NCBI GenBank assembly: GCA_949300025.1
Contig: CASGCS010000011.1
Location: forward strand, 31,977-95,976
DNA length: 64,000 nt
Direction of reading: 5' to 3'
Source: an uncultured bacterium
GTDB taxonomy: Bacteria > Bacteroidota > Bacteroidia > Bacteroidales > UBA932
Shown: positions 37,760-47,033 of the stretch, piece by piece
How positions within the stretch are numbered: the first letter of the stretch is position 1
How the letters are laid out: every line of letters begins with the position of its first letter
Made by a program: the position numbers and the translations under genes
Notes under the pieces: generated by a model
Databases searched by the model: none
What the model saw: the letters and a program-made list of their open reading frames with translations, nothing else
Told to the model about the DNA's origin: nothing

Positions 37760-38554
37760 ATGGATGAATGCATAACTTTTTTGGGTACGGGAACCTCTCA
37801 GGGCGTACCTATGATAGGGTGCAACTGTCATGTCTGCAAATCCTCGGACAGCAGGGACAACAGGCTCCGCTCATCTGTCCTTATCGAGAGCAAAGGTTTC
37901 AGGATTCTTATAGACTGCGGCCCTGATTTCAGGCAGCAGATGCTGCGCGAAGGGATAGCCGACGTAGATGCGCTTCTGCTCACACACCAGCACAAAGACC
38001 ACACCGGCGGAATGGATGACATCAGGGCATTCAACTATTTCAGAAAGGAAGCATTCCCCATATATGCCGAGGCCCGCGTGCAGGAGAGTGTAAAAAGGGA
38101 GTATTCATACGCCTTCGGCGAAATAAAGTATCCGGGAGTCCCCGATTTCAACCTCCTGACAATAGACGAAGACCCGTTTACAGTCACAAAAAAAGGTGCG
38201 GACGGAAAAAGGCTGGAACTGGAGATAGTGCCAATCAGAATAATGCACTACAAACTTCCGATACTCGGATTCAGAACAGGCAGGCTAGCCTATATAACAG
38301 ACGGAAGCTATATCCCTGAAAACCAGTTTTCAAAATTAGAAAATCTTGACGTTCTCATAATAAACGCCATACGGCACGAACCTCACCTTTCGCACTTTTC
38401 ACTGCCGCAGGCGCTGGAAATGATAGAGCGGATAGGAGCAAAAAGGAACTATCTGACCCACCTTTCACACCAGATAGGCACGCACGTGGAACTTTCAAGA
38501 GAACTGCCTGAAAACGTAGAGGCCGCCTACGACGGGCTCAAGGTCTACCTGTAG
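37760..38554 (+). CDS. MBL-fold metal-dependent hydrolase (PhnP-like)
   Basis: A 264-residue metallo-beta-lactamase-fold phosphodiesterase. Metal ligands are H76, H78, D80 and H81 (HQHKDH), with further ITDGSYIPE and THLSHQIGTH. An N-terminal CNCHVC segment (residues 21-26) fits the zinc-binding cysteines of PhnP-type cyclic phosphodiesterases. Without a phn cluster nearby, substrate is unknown. The ATG lies 4 nt after the -7 box, so the mRNA may be leaderless. The end overlaps mnmA by 10 nt. Confidence 0.88.
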   Translation: MDECITFLGTGTSQGVPMIGCNCHVCKSSDSRDNRLRSSVLIESKGFRILIDCGPDFRQQMLREGIADVDALLLTHQHKDHTGGMDDIRAFNYFRKEAFPIYAEARVQESVKREYSYAFGEIKYPGVPDFNLLTIDEDPFTVTKKGADGKRLELEIVPIRIMHYKLPILGFRTGRLAYITDGSYIPENQFSKLENLDVLIINAIRHEPHLSHFSLPQALEMIERIGAKRNYLTHLSHQIGTHVELSRELPENVEAAYDGLKVYL

Positions 38555-39774
38555 ATAACCCCGCTTCCTGTCATCTCCCCGCAGCCGTCGGCAGCATACC
38601 AGACTGCAAACTGCCCTGGCGTTATCCCCCTTTGAGGCCTGTCAAAGAGTATGTACATTCCGGTATCGAGTCTGAAAAGCCTGGCTTTCTGCAACGGCTG
38701 GCGGTAACGTATCCGCACCAGGGCGTCACGGCTCTCTCCCGGTTTCATCTCCAAATCCGGCCTTATCCAGTGTATCTGCCGGCTTTCTATCTTCAGAGCC
38801 TTTCTGTAGAGTCCCGGATGGCTCTGGCCCTCGCCTACATAGATTGTATTTGAAGCCAGATCCATTGAGATTATGAAAATGCTCTCCTTGTGTCCGCCTA
38901 TGTTAAGACCGTGTCTTTGTCCGATAGTATAATACTGCACGCCGTTATGCCGTCCTATCACTTTTCCGCACTGCGGCGTATATGTTACAGGGGTGGAAAG
39001 TCTCTCCAGTTCTTCGGAAGAATAATTTTCGCATATTCCGGTCTCAGTATCAAACGCCGGCCTGCTGTTATAAAAATCTCTGAAAATCTCAACCACATCT
39101 CCCTCTCTTGGCTTTAGTTTCTGCTGCAGGAAGAGCGGCAGGTCCACCTTGCCCACAAAACATATTCCCTGCGAATCTTTCTTGTCCGCACTCGGAAGTC
39201 CTGCCTGTCTGGCTATCTCCCTTACCTGCGGCTTTGAAATCTCTCCAATCGGGAAAAGAGCCCGCGAGAGCTGCTCCTGGGAGAGCTGGCAGAGAAAATA
39301 ACTTTGGTCCTTGTTTTTGTCCTCTCCCGCCAGGATACGGTATACAGTCTTGCCGTTTTCATCTACAAACTGCTCCTTTTTGCAGTAATGTCCGGTGGCC
39401 ACATAGTCCACACCAAGTTCCAGCGCATACTTGAGAAAGGCATCGAACTTTATTTCGCGGTTGCAAAGCACATCCGGGTTTGGGGTCCGCCCGTGCGCAT
39501 ACTCGTTGAACATGTAATCTACCACCCTCTCTCTGTATGTCTGGCTCATATCCACAAAGTAGAAAGGTATTCCTATCTTCTTTGCAACAAGTTCTGCAAC
39601 CGTCCTGTCCTCCTCCCATTCACATTCACCGTGCAATGTTCCGTCTGTATCGTGCCAGTTCTGCATGAAAAGGGCGATGACATTATGTCCGGCTCTTTTC
39701 AGCAGCAGGGCTGCAACACTGGAATCGACTCCTCCGGAAAGGCCCACGGCAATATTCAAAGGTTTTTCCACCAT
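38545..39774 (-). CDS. mnmA: tRNA-uridine 2-sulfurtransferase
   Basis: Thiolates U34 of tRNA-Lys, -Glu and -Gln. The 409-residue protein has the PP-loop SGGVDSS (13-19), the catalytic cysteine C104 in NPDVLCNREIKF and the second cysteine C205 in SQGICFVG, plus the C-terminal beta domains. It is longer than the ~365 residues of E. coli MnmA because of small insertions (for example around residues 135-150). Start by the N-terminal block MVEKPLNIAVGLSGG. Confidence 0.96.
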   Translation of the reverse strand: MVEKPLNIAVGLSGGVDSSVAALLLKRAGHNVIALFMQNWHDTDGTLHGECEWEEDRTVAELVAKKIGIPFYFVDMSQTYRERVVDYMFNEYAHGRTPNPDVLCNREIKFDAFLKYALELGVDYVATGHYCKKEQFVDENGKTVYRILAGEDKNKDQSYFLCQLSQEQLSRALFPIGEISKPQVREIARQAGLPSADKKDSQGICFVGKVDLPLFLQQKLKPREGDVVEIFRDFYNSRPAFDTETGICENYSSEELERLSTPVTYTPQCGKVIGRHNGVQYYTIGQRHGLNIGGHKESIFIISMDLASNTIYVGEGQSHPGLYRKALKIESRQIHWIRPDLEMKPGESRDALVRIRYRQPLQKARLFRLDTGMYILFDRPQRGITPGQFAVWYAADGCGEMTGSGVIYR

Positions 39775-39810
39775 ATTTTCTTTTTAAAAGTGATTTTACA
39801 GAATTTTTAC

Positions 39811-39818
39811 TATCTTTG
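39811..39818 (+). promoter_or_regulatory. -7 box of the SRP RNA gene
   Basis: TATCTTTG ends 5 nt before the first base of the SRP RNA closing stem, the right distance for a transcription start at about 39823. Confidence 0.6.
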
Positions 39819-39823
39819 CAGAC

Positions 39824-39922
39824 GGGTAAGTCATATACGACCAGCTCCTGCAGAACTCCCCCAGGACCGGAAGGTAGCAAGGGTATGCGGTTGTAGCGGT
39901 GCGATATATCAAGCTTACCCTT
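39824..39922 (+). ncRNA. ffs: Signal recognition particle RNA, small bacterial type
   Basis: A ~99-nt RNA whose ends pair (GGGTAAG 39824-39830 with CTTACCC 39914-39920). The conserved domain IV core is read at about 39862-39880: CAGGACCGGAAGGTAGCA, with the GGAA tetraloop and the asymmetric loop that binds Ffh. A T run directly after the closing stem (39921-39926) acts as terminator. Its 3' end overlaps the end of the convergent cdd gene. Confidence 0.93.
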
Positions 39923-40430
39923 TTTTATTTCCGCTCTCCGGCCCGGCGTTTTCCTCCCGGGGAAGATTGTCAAAAGCAAACGGCAAAAGTTGTGAAACGG
40001 AGTCTATCACCTGCACTTTTGTTGCCGAGCCAATTATAATCTTTATTTTTTTGCCTCCGCGCTGCTGCGATTCCTGCAATACCTGTCTGCATGCACCGCA
40101 CGGATAAGTAGGCCTCTCAGTAACCTTCCCGTTGCATTTTGCCGCTACCGCGATTGCGACTATCGCCTTGTCTGGATATTTTGAATGAGCATAGAAAAGG
40201 GCTGAACGTTCGGCGCATAGACCTGAAGGATATGCAGCGTTCTCCTGGTTTGCCGACGAGATGATCTCCCCGTTCTCCATTTCCACCGCAGCCCCCACGT
40301 TAAAATGCGAATATGGGGCATACGAACCGTCGGCGGCCTCTATTGCGGCATCGAGCAACCTTTTCTCCTCGGGCTGCAACAGGGAAGATGAAGCAAATTC
40401 CTTATACCTTATCGTAAAATTCCGTTCCAT
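39915..40430 (-). CDS. cdd: Cytidine deaminase
   Basis: Deaminates cytidine/deoxycytidine for pyrimidine salvage. At 171 residues it is a tetrameric-type enzyme with zinc ligands C72, C111 and C114 and catalytic E74 (LCAERS, PCGACRQ) and the substrate loop SHFNVGAA. The C-terminal ~25 residues beyond the domain are basic/polar and their last codons (GNKKG, stop) lie antisense to the SRP RNA 3' stem. A TAATTTTG box on the minus strand (40458-40465) is its likely promoter. Confidence 0.94.
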   Translation of the reverse strand: MERNFTIRYKEFASSSLLQPEEKRLLDAAIEAADGSYAPYSHFNVGAAVEMENGEIISSANQENAAYPSGLCAERSALFYAHSKYPDKAIVAIAVAAKCNGKVTERPTYPCGACRQVLQESQQRGGKKIKIIIGSATKVQVIDSVSQLLPFAFDNLPREENAGPESGNKKG

Positions 40431-40457
40431 AACCTGTGGCTGTAGTTTTCGTTACGG

Positions 40458-40474
40458 CAAAATTACTAATTTTG
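40458..40474. promoter_or_regulatory. Divergent -7 boxes for cdd (-) and glucosaminidase (+)
   Basis: TAATTTTG on the minus strand (40458-40465) and TAATTTTG on the plus strand (40467-40474) are back to back with a single base between them. Confidence 0.55.
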
Positions 40475-40492
40475 CAGCAAACAGAGCTACTG

Positions 40493-41506
40493 ATGACACG
40501 CACAGGAAAATATTTGATACTGCTGTTTGTTCTCGTCCCATTTCTGGCCATCGGGCAGAAAAGCGTGAGGGAGGCATATATCCAGAAATATAAAGATCTG
40601 GCAATCCGACAGATGAACACATATCACATTCCGGCAAGCATTATCCTTGCACAGGCTTGTCTTGAATCCGGCAACGGAACATCCAGACTTGCGGTAAAAG
40701 GCAACAACCATTTCGGCATAAAATGCCATAACTGGAACGGAAAGACCATATACCATGACGACGACAAAAAAGGCGAATGTTTCAGACGCTATATAACGGC
40801 CGAAGACTCGTTCAGAGACCATTCTGAATTTCTCAGAAACGGACCGCGGTACCAGTCGCTTTTCGATTTGGACCAGACAGACTACAAGGCATGGGCGCAC
40901 GGGCTCAAGGCGGCAGGATACGCTACGGACGGGCGGTACGCACAAATGCTCATAGATATTATCGAAGATTACCGGCTTTACCTGTACGACACGCCTGCCG
41001 CCTCAAAGAAAGAGATGAAAAAGGCCAGGAGAGAAGAGAAGCGGCTTGAACGCAAGGAGAGGCGCAGTGCCGGCAAGAGCGGAATCTCTGCAGCCGGTGC
41101 AACTGTTTCGACGGGTGAAAACGCTGTCGTAATGCCGGCCGATGCAAAAGTATACAGCCATGCACTCAAAAGATATGTGTATCTTAACAACGGCGTGCAA
41201 TATGTAGTTGCAACAGGGGAGGAAAGTTACAGGCAGCTGGCAAAAGAGTACAATCTCTTTACAAAAGAATTGCTGAGATTCAATGACCTCACCTCTTCTG
41301 AAGATAAGATAGCGGCGGGGACAATAATATATATCGAAAAGAAAAAGAACCGCAACAAAGCCGGGCTGTACTCTGTCATGGAGGGAGACACCCCCTACTC
41401 TGTTTCTCAAAAGACAGGAATAAGGCTCAAGAGCCTTTGCAAGATGAACGGCCTGACCGGGGAGAGCGAACTGCTTCCCGGCACAACCTTGAAATTGAAA
41501 AAATAG
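40493..41506 (+). CDS. Exported glucosaminidase with LysM domain
   Basis: A 337-residue cell-wall hydrolase: signal peptide about 1-23 (ILLFVLVPFLAIGQ), a FlgJ/LytG-type glucosaminidase domain at about 25-160 (IPASIILAQACLESGNGTSRLAVKGNNHFGIKC, with the catalytic glutamate in LESGNG), a basic lysine/arginine-rich linker, and C-terminal LysM-like repeats (TPYSVSQKTGIRLKSLCKMNGL). The frame is open upstream, but the ATG at 40493 begins the signal peptide and lies downstream of the -7 box. Its stop codon directly abuts the mltG ATG. Confidence 0.92.
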   Translation: MTRTGKYLILLFVLVPFLAIGQKSVREAYIQKYKDLAIRQMNTYHIPASIILAQACLESGNGTSRLAVKGNNHFGIKCHNWNGKTIYHDDDKKGECFRRYITAEDSFRDHSEFLRNGPRYQSLFDLDQTDYKAWAHGLKAAGYATDGRYAQMLIDIIEDYRLYLYDTPAASKKEMKKARREEKRLERKERRSAGKSGISAAGATVSTGENAVVMPADAKVYSHALKRYVYLNNGVQYVVATGEESYRQLAKEYNLFTKELLRFNDLTSSEDKIAAGTIIYIEKKKNRNKAGLYSVMEGDTPYSVSQKTGIRLKSLCKMNGLTGESELLPGTTLKLKK

Positions 41507-42532
41507 ATGGAAACCGGAAAAAAGAGAATATTATCCGTTGCGGCAGCCATAATCGCCGTTGCCGCAATCGCAATTGTGCCGTCATACCTGGACAGACACA
41601 AGGCCAACGTTTCAGCAGATATTGTACTCTATGTCAAAGACAGCACCTCTACGCTGCCGGAGCTCTGCTCCATGTTTGCAGGCGGATTGAAAAACCAGAA
41701 CTCATTCGCACGGGTTGCCAAACGCAACAATCTGGAAGGCAACCTGAAAATCGGAAGGTATCTGTTCAGGAAAGGATGCAGCAACATAGAGATTGTCAGG
41801 GCTCTGAAATTCGGCTGGGAGACGCCGTTCAACCTTACGCTTTCAGGCAATATAAGAGGGCTTGAAAAACTGAGTTCCATCCTTGGCAAGAAGATGCTGT
41901 ACGACTCGGCCGCCTTTTCCGGATATTTCAATTCCCCGGCCACATGGGAGAAATTCGGGACAGACAAGGCCAACTTCATCTCGCTCTTTATCCCCAATAC
42001 CTATCAGGTCTATTGGAGCTATACTCCTGAGGAGTTCACTGAACGGATGAAGAAAGAGTATGACAGGTTCTGGAGCGGCGAACGCGATGCAAAGGCCAAG
42101 GCTTTGGGACTTACAAGAGAAGAGGTGTCAACTCTGGCATCCATTGTATGTGAAGAGAGCAACCACCTTCCGGAACTGCCCGCGATAGCAGGCGTATATA
42201 TCAACAGGCTCAAGGCGGGAATGAAACTGGATGCAGACCCGACAGTCAAGTTCGCGCTGGGCGACCCTTCTCTGAAAAGGATTCTATACAGACATCTTAC
42301 CGTAGATTCCCCCTATAACACCTATAGACATGCAGGGCTTCCTCCGGGTCCCATAACCATTCCGCAGATAAGCGGCATAGATGCAGTCCTCAATTACCAG
42401 AAGCATGGTTATTACTATTTCTGTGCAAGCGACAAACTTGACGGAACCCATAAATTTGCAGAGTCATCTGCCGGACACAATGCGAATGCCCGCAAATATC
42501 AGAGCGCTATTTCAAGACTCGGCATCAGATAA
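41507..42532 (+). CDS. mltG: Endolytic murein transglycosylase MltG
   Basis: Cuts nascent glycan strands and so sets their length. The 341-residue protein has one N-terminal membrane helix (about 7-25), a LysM-like region and the YceG domain with the catalytic glutamate in STLASIVCEESN, then AGVYINRLKAGMKLDADPTVKFALGD, YNTYRHAGLPPGPI and the C-terminal YYYFCASDKLDGTHKFAESSAGHNAN. It starts on the base after the previous stop and its end overlaps the S41 gene by 21 nt. Confidence 0.95.
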   Translation: METGKKRILSVAAAIIAVAAIAIVPSYLDRHKANVSADIVLYVKDSTSTLPELCSMFAGGLKNQNSFARVAKRNNLEGNLKIGRYLFRKGCSNIEIVRALKFGWETPFNLTLSGNIRGLEKLSSILGKKMLYDSAAFSGYFNSPATWEKFGTDKANFISLFIPNTYQVYWSYTPEEFTERMKKEYDRFWSGERDAKAKALGLTREEVSTLASIVCEESNHLPELPAIAGVYINRLKAGMKLDADPTVKFALGDPSLKRILYRHLTVDSPYNTYRHAGLPPGPITIPQISGIDAVLNYQKHGYYYFCASDKLDGTHKFAESSAGHNANARKYQSAISRLGIR

Positions 42533-44089
42533 GACCTCCAAGGCCTTGCGTACTTCGCAATCGCTCCTGTTCATATATATGAAGTAGGAGTTCATGCCGT
42601 ATATATTTCTTATAACCAAGCCTTTTATAAACTCTGAAAGTTTATCTGCGCTAACGCTGTCCCTCTCCGGCAAATATATGCACTCCTTTGAGGCGGCATA
42701 GGCGGCAAATTCGTTCCACAAGGCTTCATCCACTTCAAACTGTTCCATGAAAGAGAGCGAATCCGCATAGGACTCCACAATGATTTTCCGCATTCTGTCT
42801 GTATATCCGTTTACAAAATCCACGAGCACGCCCTTTCTGAGCACATCCTTGTAAAAGGGAGAATAGTATGAAGTGTCGGCGGGAATAAAAATGTCGGGCA
42901 TGATTCCGCCGCCGCCGTAGACTGTGCGTTTCAAACGCAATGTGCTGTATTTAAGAGAATCAGGAAAACTGATACTATCTTTGTTCATATACTCTCCAGA
43001 AGCGAACCTCTCATAGAAGGCCTTGTAATATTCAAGAGCCTCGCCCTCCTTGTAGGGAGATTGTATGACCCGTCCGCTCGGGGTATGATACCTTGCCACC
43101 GTCAAGCGCAGCTGCGAACCGTCCAGCAGATCGAACTGGCGCTGCACCAGACCTTTTCCAAACGAGCGCCTGCCTATTATCACACCCCTGTCCCAATCCT
43201 GGAGAGCACCTGAGACAATTTCACTTGCAGAGGCAGAGTTCTCGTCTATAAGCACAGCGACAGGTACGTTTTTCAGACGCCCGCGGCCGTTCGCATATTC
43301 GCGCATCATGGGAGCGTTTCTTCCTTCGGTATAAAGAATGAGGTTTCCCCTCTCCAGAAATTCATTTGCAATTTGCAGGGCCGCAATAAGATAGCCTCCA
43401 CCGTTACCTCTCAAGTCCAGAATCACCCCTTTAGGTTCCTTCTCCGATGAAAAGAGAGCCGTAATTATCTCCCTGTAGGAACTTGCCGAAAAACGTCCCA
43501 GTTTTATATAATGGACTCCGTCTCCGATTTCATATGCCGCGTCTACACTGTTCAGAGGAATTTTGTCGCGGGTAATGAGAAATTCCTGCTCGCAGGCCTC
43601 CGGACGCCGCATTATACCCACCGAAACCTTTGAGCCTTTCGGGCCCCGCAGATATTTGTGCACACGGGGAATGGTAAGGGAGGTACCGGCGATTGTCTGG
43701 CCATCTACAGAGACAATCTTGTCGCCGCTCCTTATGCCGACCTTCTCCGACGGACCGCCCGGTATTACGGATTGAACTGTCAGAGTGTCGTTTATAATTG
43801 CGAACTCTATTCCTATTCCCTCAAAATTTCCTACGAGAGGCTCGTTCATCTCCTTCACCTGGTCGGCCGGAATGTATGCGGAATGGGGGTCAAGAGCTGC
43901 AACCATTGCAGAAATGGCCTTGTCTGCAAGTTCCGACTGGTTTACTGTATCCAGATAAAAATTTGAAATATCGTAAAGAGCCTGGTTGAGTCTGTAAAAG
44001 TTTCTGTTATCCTCCTGCATGGCCGCATTCCCGGAAATAGCCGGAAAGAGAATCAGCAGAAACGGGAGAGATATTGCAATCCTTTTCAT
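42512..44089 (-). CDS. S41-family C-terminal processing protease (CtpA-like)
   Basis: A 525-residue periplasmic serine protease. Signal peptide about 1-22, a PDZ domain at about 85-175 (SVIPGGPSEKVGIRSGDKIVSVDGQ), then the S41 core with GVILDLRGNGGGYL, the catalytic serine in DENSASASEIVSGALQD and the lysine in RRSFGKGLVQ, and a ~150-residue C-terminal extension. Family members trim precursors or degrade cell-wall enzymes. It follows rnz by 2 nt. Confidence 0.93.
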   Translation of the reverse strand: MKRIAISLPFLLILFPAISGNAAMQEDNRNFYRLNQALYDISNFYLDTVNQSELADKAISAMVAALDPHSAYIPADQVKEMNEPLVGNFEGIGIEFAIINDTLTVQSVIPGGPSEKVGIRSGDKIVSVDGQTIAGTSLTIPRVHKYLRGPKGSKVSVGIMRRPEACEQEFLITRDKIPLNSVDAAYEIGDGVHYIKLGRFSASSYREIITALFSSEKEPKGVILDLRGNGGGYLIAALQIANEFLERGNLILYTEGRNAPMMREYANGRGRLKNVPVAVLIDENSASASEIVSGALQDWDRGVIIGRRSFGKGLVQRQFDLLDGSQLRLTVARYHTPSGRVIQSPYKEGEALEYYKAFYERFASGEYMNKDSISFPDSLKYSTLRLKRTVYGGGGIMPDIFIPADTSYYSPFYKDVLRKGVLVDFVNGYTDRMRKIIVESYADSLSFMEQFEVDEALWNEFAAYAASKECIYLPERDSVSADKLSEFIKGLVIRNIYGMNSYFIYMNRSDCEVRKALEVLSDAES

Positions 44090-44091
44090 AT

Positions 44092-45009
44092 CTACAATTT
44101 GTATTTAAGCAGAGGTATATCAAAAATTGAGCCCTCCTTGGCCAGATAACTCTCTTCGAATATGGCTCTGGCCTCCTGCAAAACTGGAGTCAGAGAGTTG
44201 AAACGAGACGAATAATGCCCCAGTACCAGCCGTTTTGCCCCGGCGGCCAGGGCACATCTTGCAGCATCGGCCGCAGTTGAATGGAATGTCTTTTTTGCCA
44301 GTTCTCTGTACTCTTCGGTAAAGGTAGCCTCATGATAGAGCAGATCCACCCCGGAGACCCACTCAGGCAAAGCCTTGAACGGTGCGGTATCTGAACAGTA
44401 GGCAAATGAGCGTGGGGTGTATGGAATATATGTAACCTCGTCTGCAGATACCTTTTCTATATCCACTCCCTCCTTCAACCTTGCGATTTCAGAGAGCGAA
44501 AGATTGTATTTTTCAACCGCCTCCTTCATAATATTCCTGCCGGGCTGCTTTTCCCTGAAAAGGTAACCGTAAGTCTGCTCGCGGTGCCTGAGGGGAAAGG
44601 CAAGAACCTCCATTGTCCTGTTTTCATAAATCTGTACGGGAGCCGTGCAGCTTACAGGGTTCAGGACAATGTCATATTTGACCCCCTCGCCGAACTCTTC
44701 CTTGAAAAAATCGAGAATCCGTGCAAGAGCGGCAGGTGCATAGATATAGAGCGGGGTTATTCTGCCGGCCATTGCGAAAGTGGAGAGCAGCCCGAATAGC
44801 CCGAAAACATGGTCTCCATGCAGATGCGAAATAAATATGTTGTCTATTTTGGCCAACGACACCCGCGCCTTGCGGATTTGCATCTGCGCACCTTCACCGC
44901 AGTCTATCAAAAACAAGCGCCCACGAACCGTAAGGATGTGAGCGCTGGGGTATCTGTTGGCAGTGGGGAGGGCCGAAGCCGTCCCCAATGTCAAAAGTGA
45001 AAAATCCAT
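44092..45009 (-). CDS. rnz: Ribonuclease Z
   Basis: An endonuclease that matures the 3' ends of tRNA precursors. The 305-residue MBL-fold protein has TLGTASALPTANRYPS, metal ligands H62, H64, D66 and H67 (HLHGDH) and the late AKRLVLGHYSSRF. Normal length for the short form. It is 3 nt downstream of rpsA, making rpsA-rnz-S41 protease one operon. Confidence 0.95.
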   Translation of the reverse strand: MDFSLLTLGTASALPTANRYPSAHILTVRGRLFLIDCGEGAQMQIRKARVSLAKIDNIFISHLHGDHVFGLFGLLSTFAMAGRITPLYIYAPAALARILDFFKEEFGEGVKYDIVLNPVSCTAPVQIYENRTMEVLAFPLRHREQTYGYLFREKQPGRNIMKEAVEKYNLSLSEIARLKEGVDIEKVSADEVTYIPYTPRSFAYCSDTAPFKALPEWVSGVDLLYHEATFTEEYRELAKKTFHSTAADAARCALAAGAKRLVLGHYSSRFNSLTPVLQEARAIFEESYLAKEGSIFDIPLLKYKL

Positions 45010-45012
45010 CTG

Positions 45013-46923
45013 TTATTTCAAGCCTTTTTCCATTTCATCTTTGAGAGCGGCCAGCTCGCTGATGTCACCCAAAGTTGTCTTTTCAATATTTGCCTTGATC
45101 TTCTTTACGGCATTCTGGGTTGATTCAGCCTCTGCAGCCTTCTCCTTGTTCTCCTTAGCCTCTGCCTCTCTCTTGGCATCGTCGGCAATTCTTGTATGTG
45201 AAAGAACAATCTTCTTGTTGGACTTGTTGAACTCAATGACTTTGAAAGGAAGCTTCTCTTCGGCTTTGGCTGTGGTACCATCCTCTTTTACCAGGCCCTT
45301 TGCAGGAGCGAAGCCCTCTATGCCATATTCAAGTGCAACAATGGCGCCCTTGTCGTTGAATGAAACTATCGTACCCTCATGTATCGAGCCTACTGTAAAG
45401 ATGGTCTCGAACACATCCCAGGGATTCTCTTCAAGTTGTTTGTGGCCGAGGCTCAGACGACGGTTCTCCTGATCTATTTCGAGAACCACGACATCCAGGT
45501 TTTCACCTATGGCTGTAAACTCCGAAGGATGCTTGATTTTCTTTGTCCATGAAAGGTCGCTTATATGAACGAGACCGTCTACACCCTCTTCCAGTTCAAC
45601 GAATACACCGAAATTTGTAAAGTTCCTTACAACAGCCGTGTGTTTTGAACCTACGGGGTATTTCTCCATGATTGTAGCCCAGGGATCCGGTTTAAGCTGC
45701 TTTATGCCGAGCGACATCTTCCTCTCCTCGCGGTCGAGTGTAAGGATGCATGCCTCTACCTCGTCTCCCACCTTCAGGAAGTCCTGTGCGCTTCTCAGAT
45801 GAGAAGACCATGACATTTCAGATACATGGATAAGACCCTCTACACCGGGCTGGATCTCAACGAATGCACCGTAATCAGCCAATACCACAACCTTGCCCTT
45901 AACCTTGTCTCCGACTTTGAGCTCGGGATCCAGAGAATCCCAGGGATGAGGTGTAAGCTGTTTGAGACCCAATGCAATACGTTTCTTTGTATCGTCGAAA
46001 TCCAGTATAACCACATTTATCTTCTGGTCCAACTGCACAATCTCCTCAGGATGATTGATTCTGCCCCATGAAAGGTCTGTAATGTGGATAAGGCCGTCTA
46101 CACCGCCGAGGTCTACAAACACACCATATGCGGTAATGTTCTTCACTATGCCCTCGAGTACCTGGCCTTTTTCGAGTTTGCCGATAATGTCGGCCTTCTG
46201 TGCCTCAAGCTCCTCTTCGATAAGAGCCTTGTGGGATACGACAACATTCCTGAATTCGTGATTGATCTTTACAATCTTGAATTCCATTGTCTTGTTTACA
46301 AACACATCGTAGTCGCGGATAGGTTTCACGTCTATCTGTGAACCGGGAAGGAATGCCTCGATACCGAAAACATCCACAATCATACCGCCCTTGGTGCGGC
46401 ACTTGATATAGCCTTTTACGATTTCGTCTTTCTCGAATGCCTCGTTTACCCTGTCCCATGAACGGAATGAGCGGGCCTTCTTGTGCGAAAGTATCAACTG
46501 ACCCTTTTTGTCTTCAGTGTTCTCGACATAGACCTCCACCTTGTCGCCCACTGCCAAATCGGGATTATATCTGAATTCATTTACAGAGATAACGCCCTCG
46601 CTCTTGTAACCTATGTTTACAATCACCTCGCGTTTTGTGATACCTACCACGGTACCCTCCACTACTTCGTTTTCAATAACTGTAGAGAGCGTATCGCTGT
46701 ACATTTTCTCTACTTCTTCCTTGGACTGGCCGTAATCGGCCTCTTTCTCGAATGCATCCCAGTCGAATTTGTCTACCGGAACCGATGCATTGCTTTTTCT
46801 TTTTCTTGCACTCTCTGCAACGGCAGGAGTCTCCTCGACATACGCGTCCATGGTCTCCTCCTCTTTGCGGGCAGGAGCAACTACGGGCTCTTCTGCCTCC
46901 ATGATTTCCTTTTCTTTACTCAT
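45013..46923 (-). CDS. rpsA: 30S ribosomal protein S1
   Basis: Binds mRNA at the ribosome; in Bacteroidota, where Shine-Dalgarno sites are weak, S1 is thought to matter especially. The 636-residue protein has six S1 repeats (for instance GVDGLIHITDLSWGRINHPEE, GVEGLIHVSEMSW, GVDGLVHISDLSWTKKIKHP), an acidic N-terminal extension of about 75 residues and a lysine/alanine-rich tail. It has its own consensus promoter. Confidence 0.96.
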   Translation of the reverse strand: MSKEKEIMEAEEPVVAPARKEEETMDAYVEETPAVAESARKRKSNASVPVDKFDWDAFEKEADYGQSKEEVEKMYSDTLSTVIENEVVEGTVVGITKREVIVNIGYKSEGVISVNEFRYNPDLAVGDKVEVYVENTEDKKGQLILSHKKARSFRSWDRVNEAFEKDEIVKGYIKCRTKGGMIVDVFGIEAFLPGSQIDVKPIRDYDVFVNKTMEFKIVKINHEFRNVVVSHKALIEEELEAQKADIIGKLEKGQVLEGIVKNITAYGVFVDLGGVDGLIHITDLSWGRINHPEEIVQLDQKINVVILDFDDTKKRIALGLKQLTPHPWDSLDPELKVGDKVKGKVVVLADYGAFVEIQPGVEGLIHVSEMSWSSHLRSAQDFLKVGDEVEACILTLDREERKMSLGIKQLKPDPWATIMEKYPVGSKHTAVVRNFTNFGVFVELEEGVDGLVHISDLSWTKKIKHPSEFTAIGENLDVVVLEIDQENRRLSLGHKQLEENPWDVFETIFTVGSIHEGTIVSFNDKGAIVALEYGIEGFAPAKGLVKEDGTTAKAEEKLPFKVIEFNKSNKKIVLSHTRIADDAKREAEAKENKEKAAEAESTQNAVKKIKANIEKTTLGDISELAALKDEMEKGLK

Positions 46924-46982
46924 CTGTTTAAAAATTTAACAACAAGTGGGTTTAACATTATTTGTAATCTCAAAAGAGTGCG

Positions 46983-47014
46983 CAAAAATAGAGAATATTA
47001 CTCACATTCCCAAA
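46983..47014 (-). promoter_or_regulatory. Consensus promoter of rpsA
   Basis: On the minus strand TTTG (47011-47014), a 20-nt spacer and TATTTTTG (46983-46990) match the Bacteroidota consensus. Transcription from near 46976 leaves a ~53-nt AT-rich leader before the ATG. Confidence 0.7.
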
Positions 47015-47033
47015 TAGAATCACTTTTTTATGC

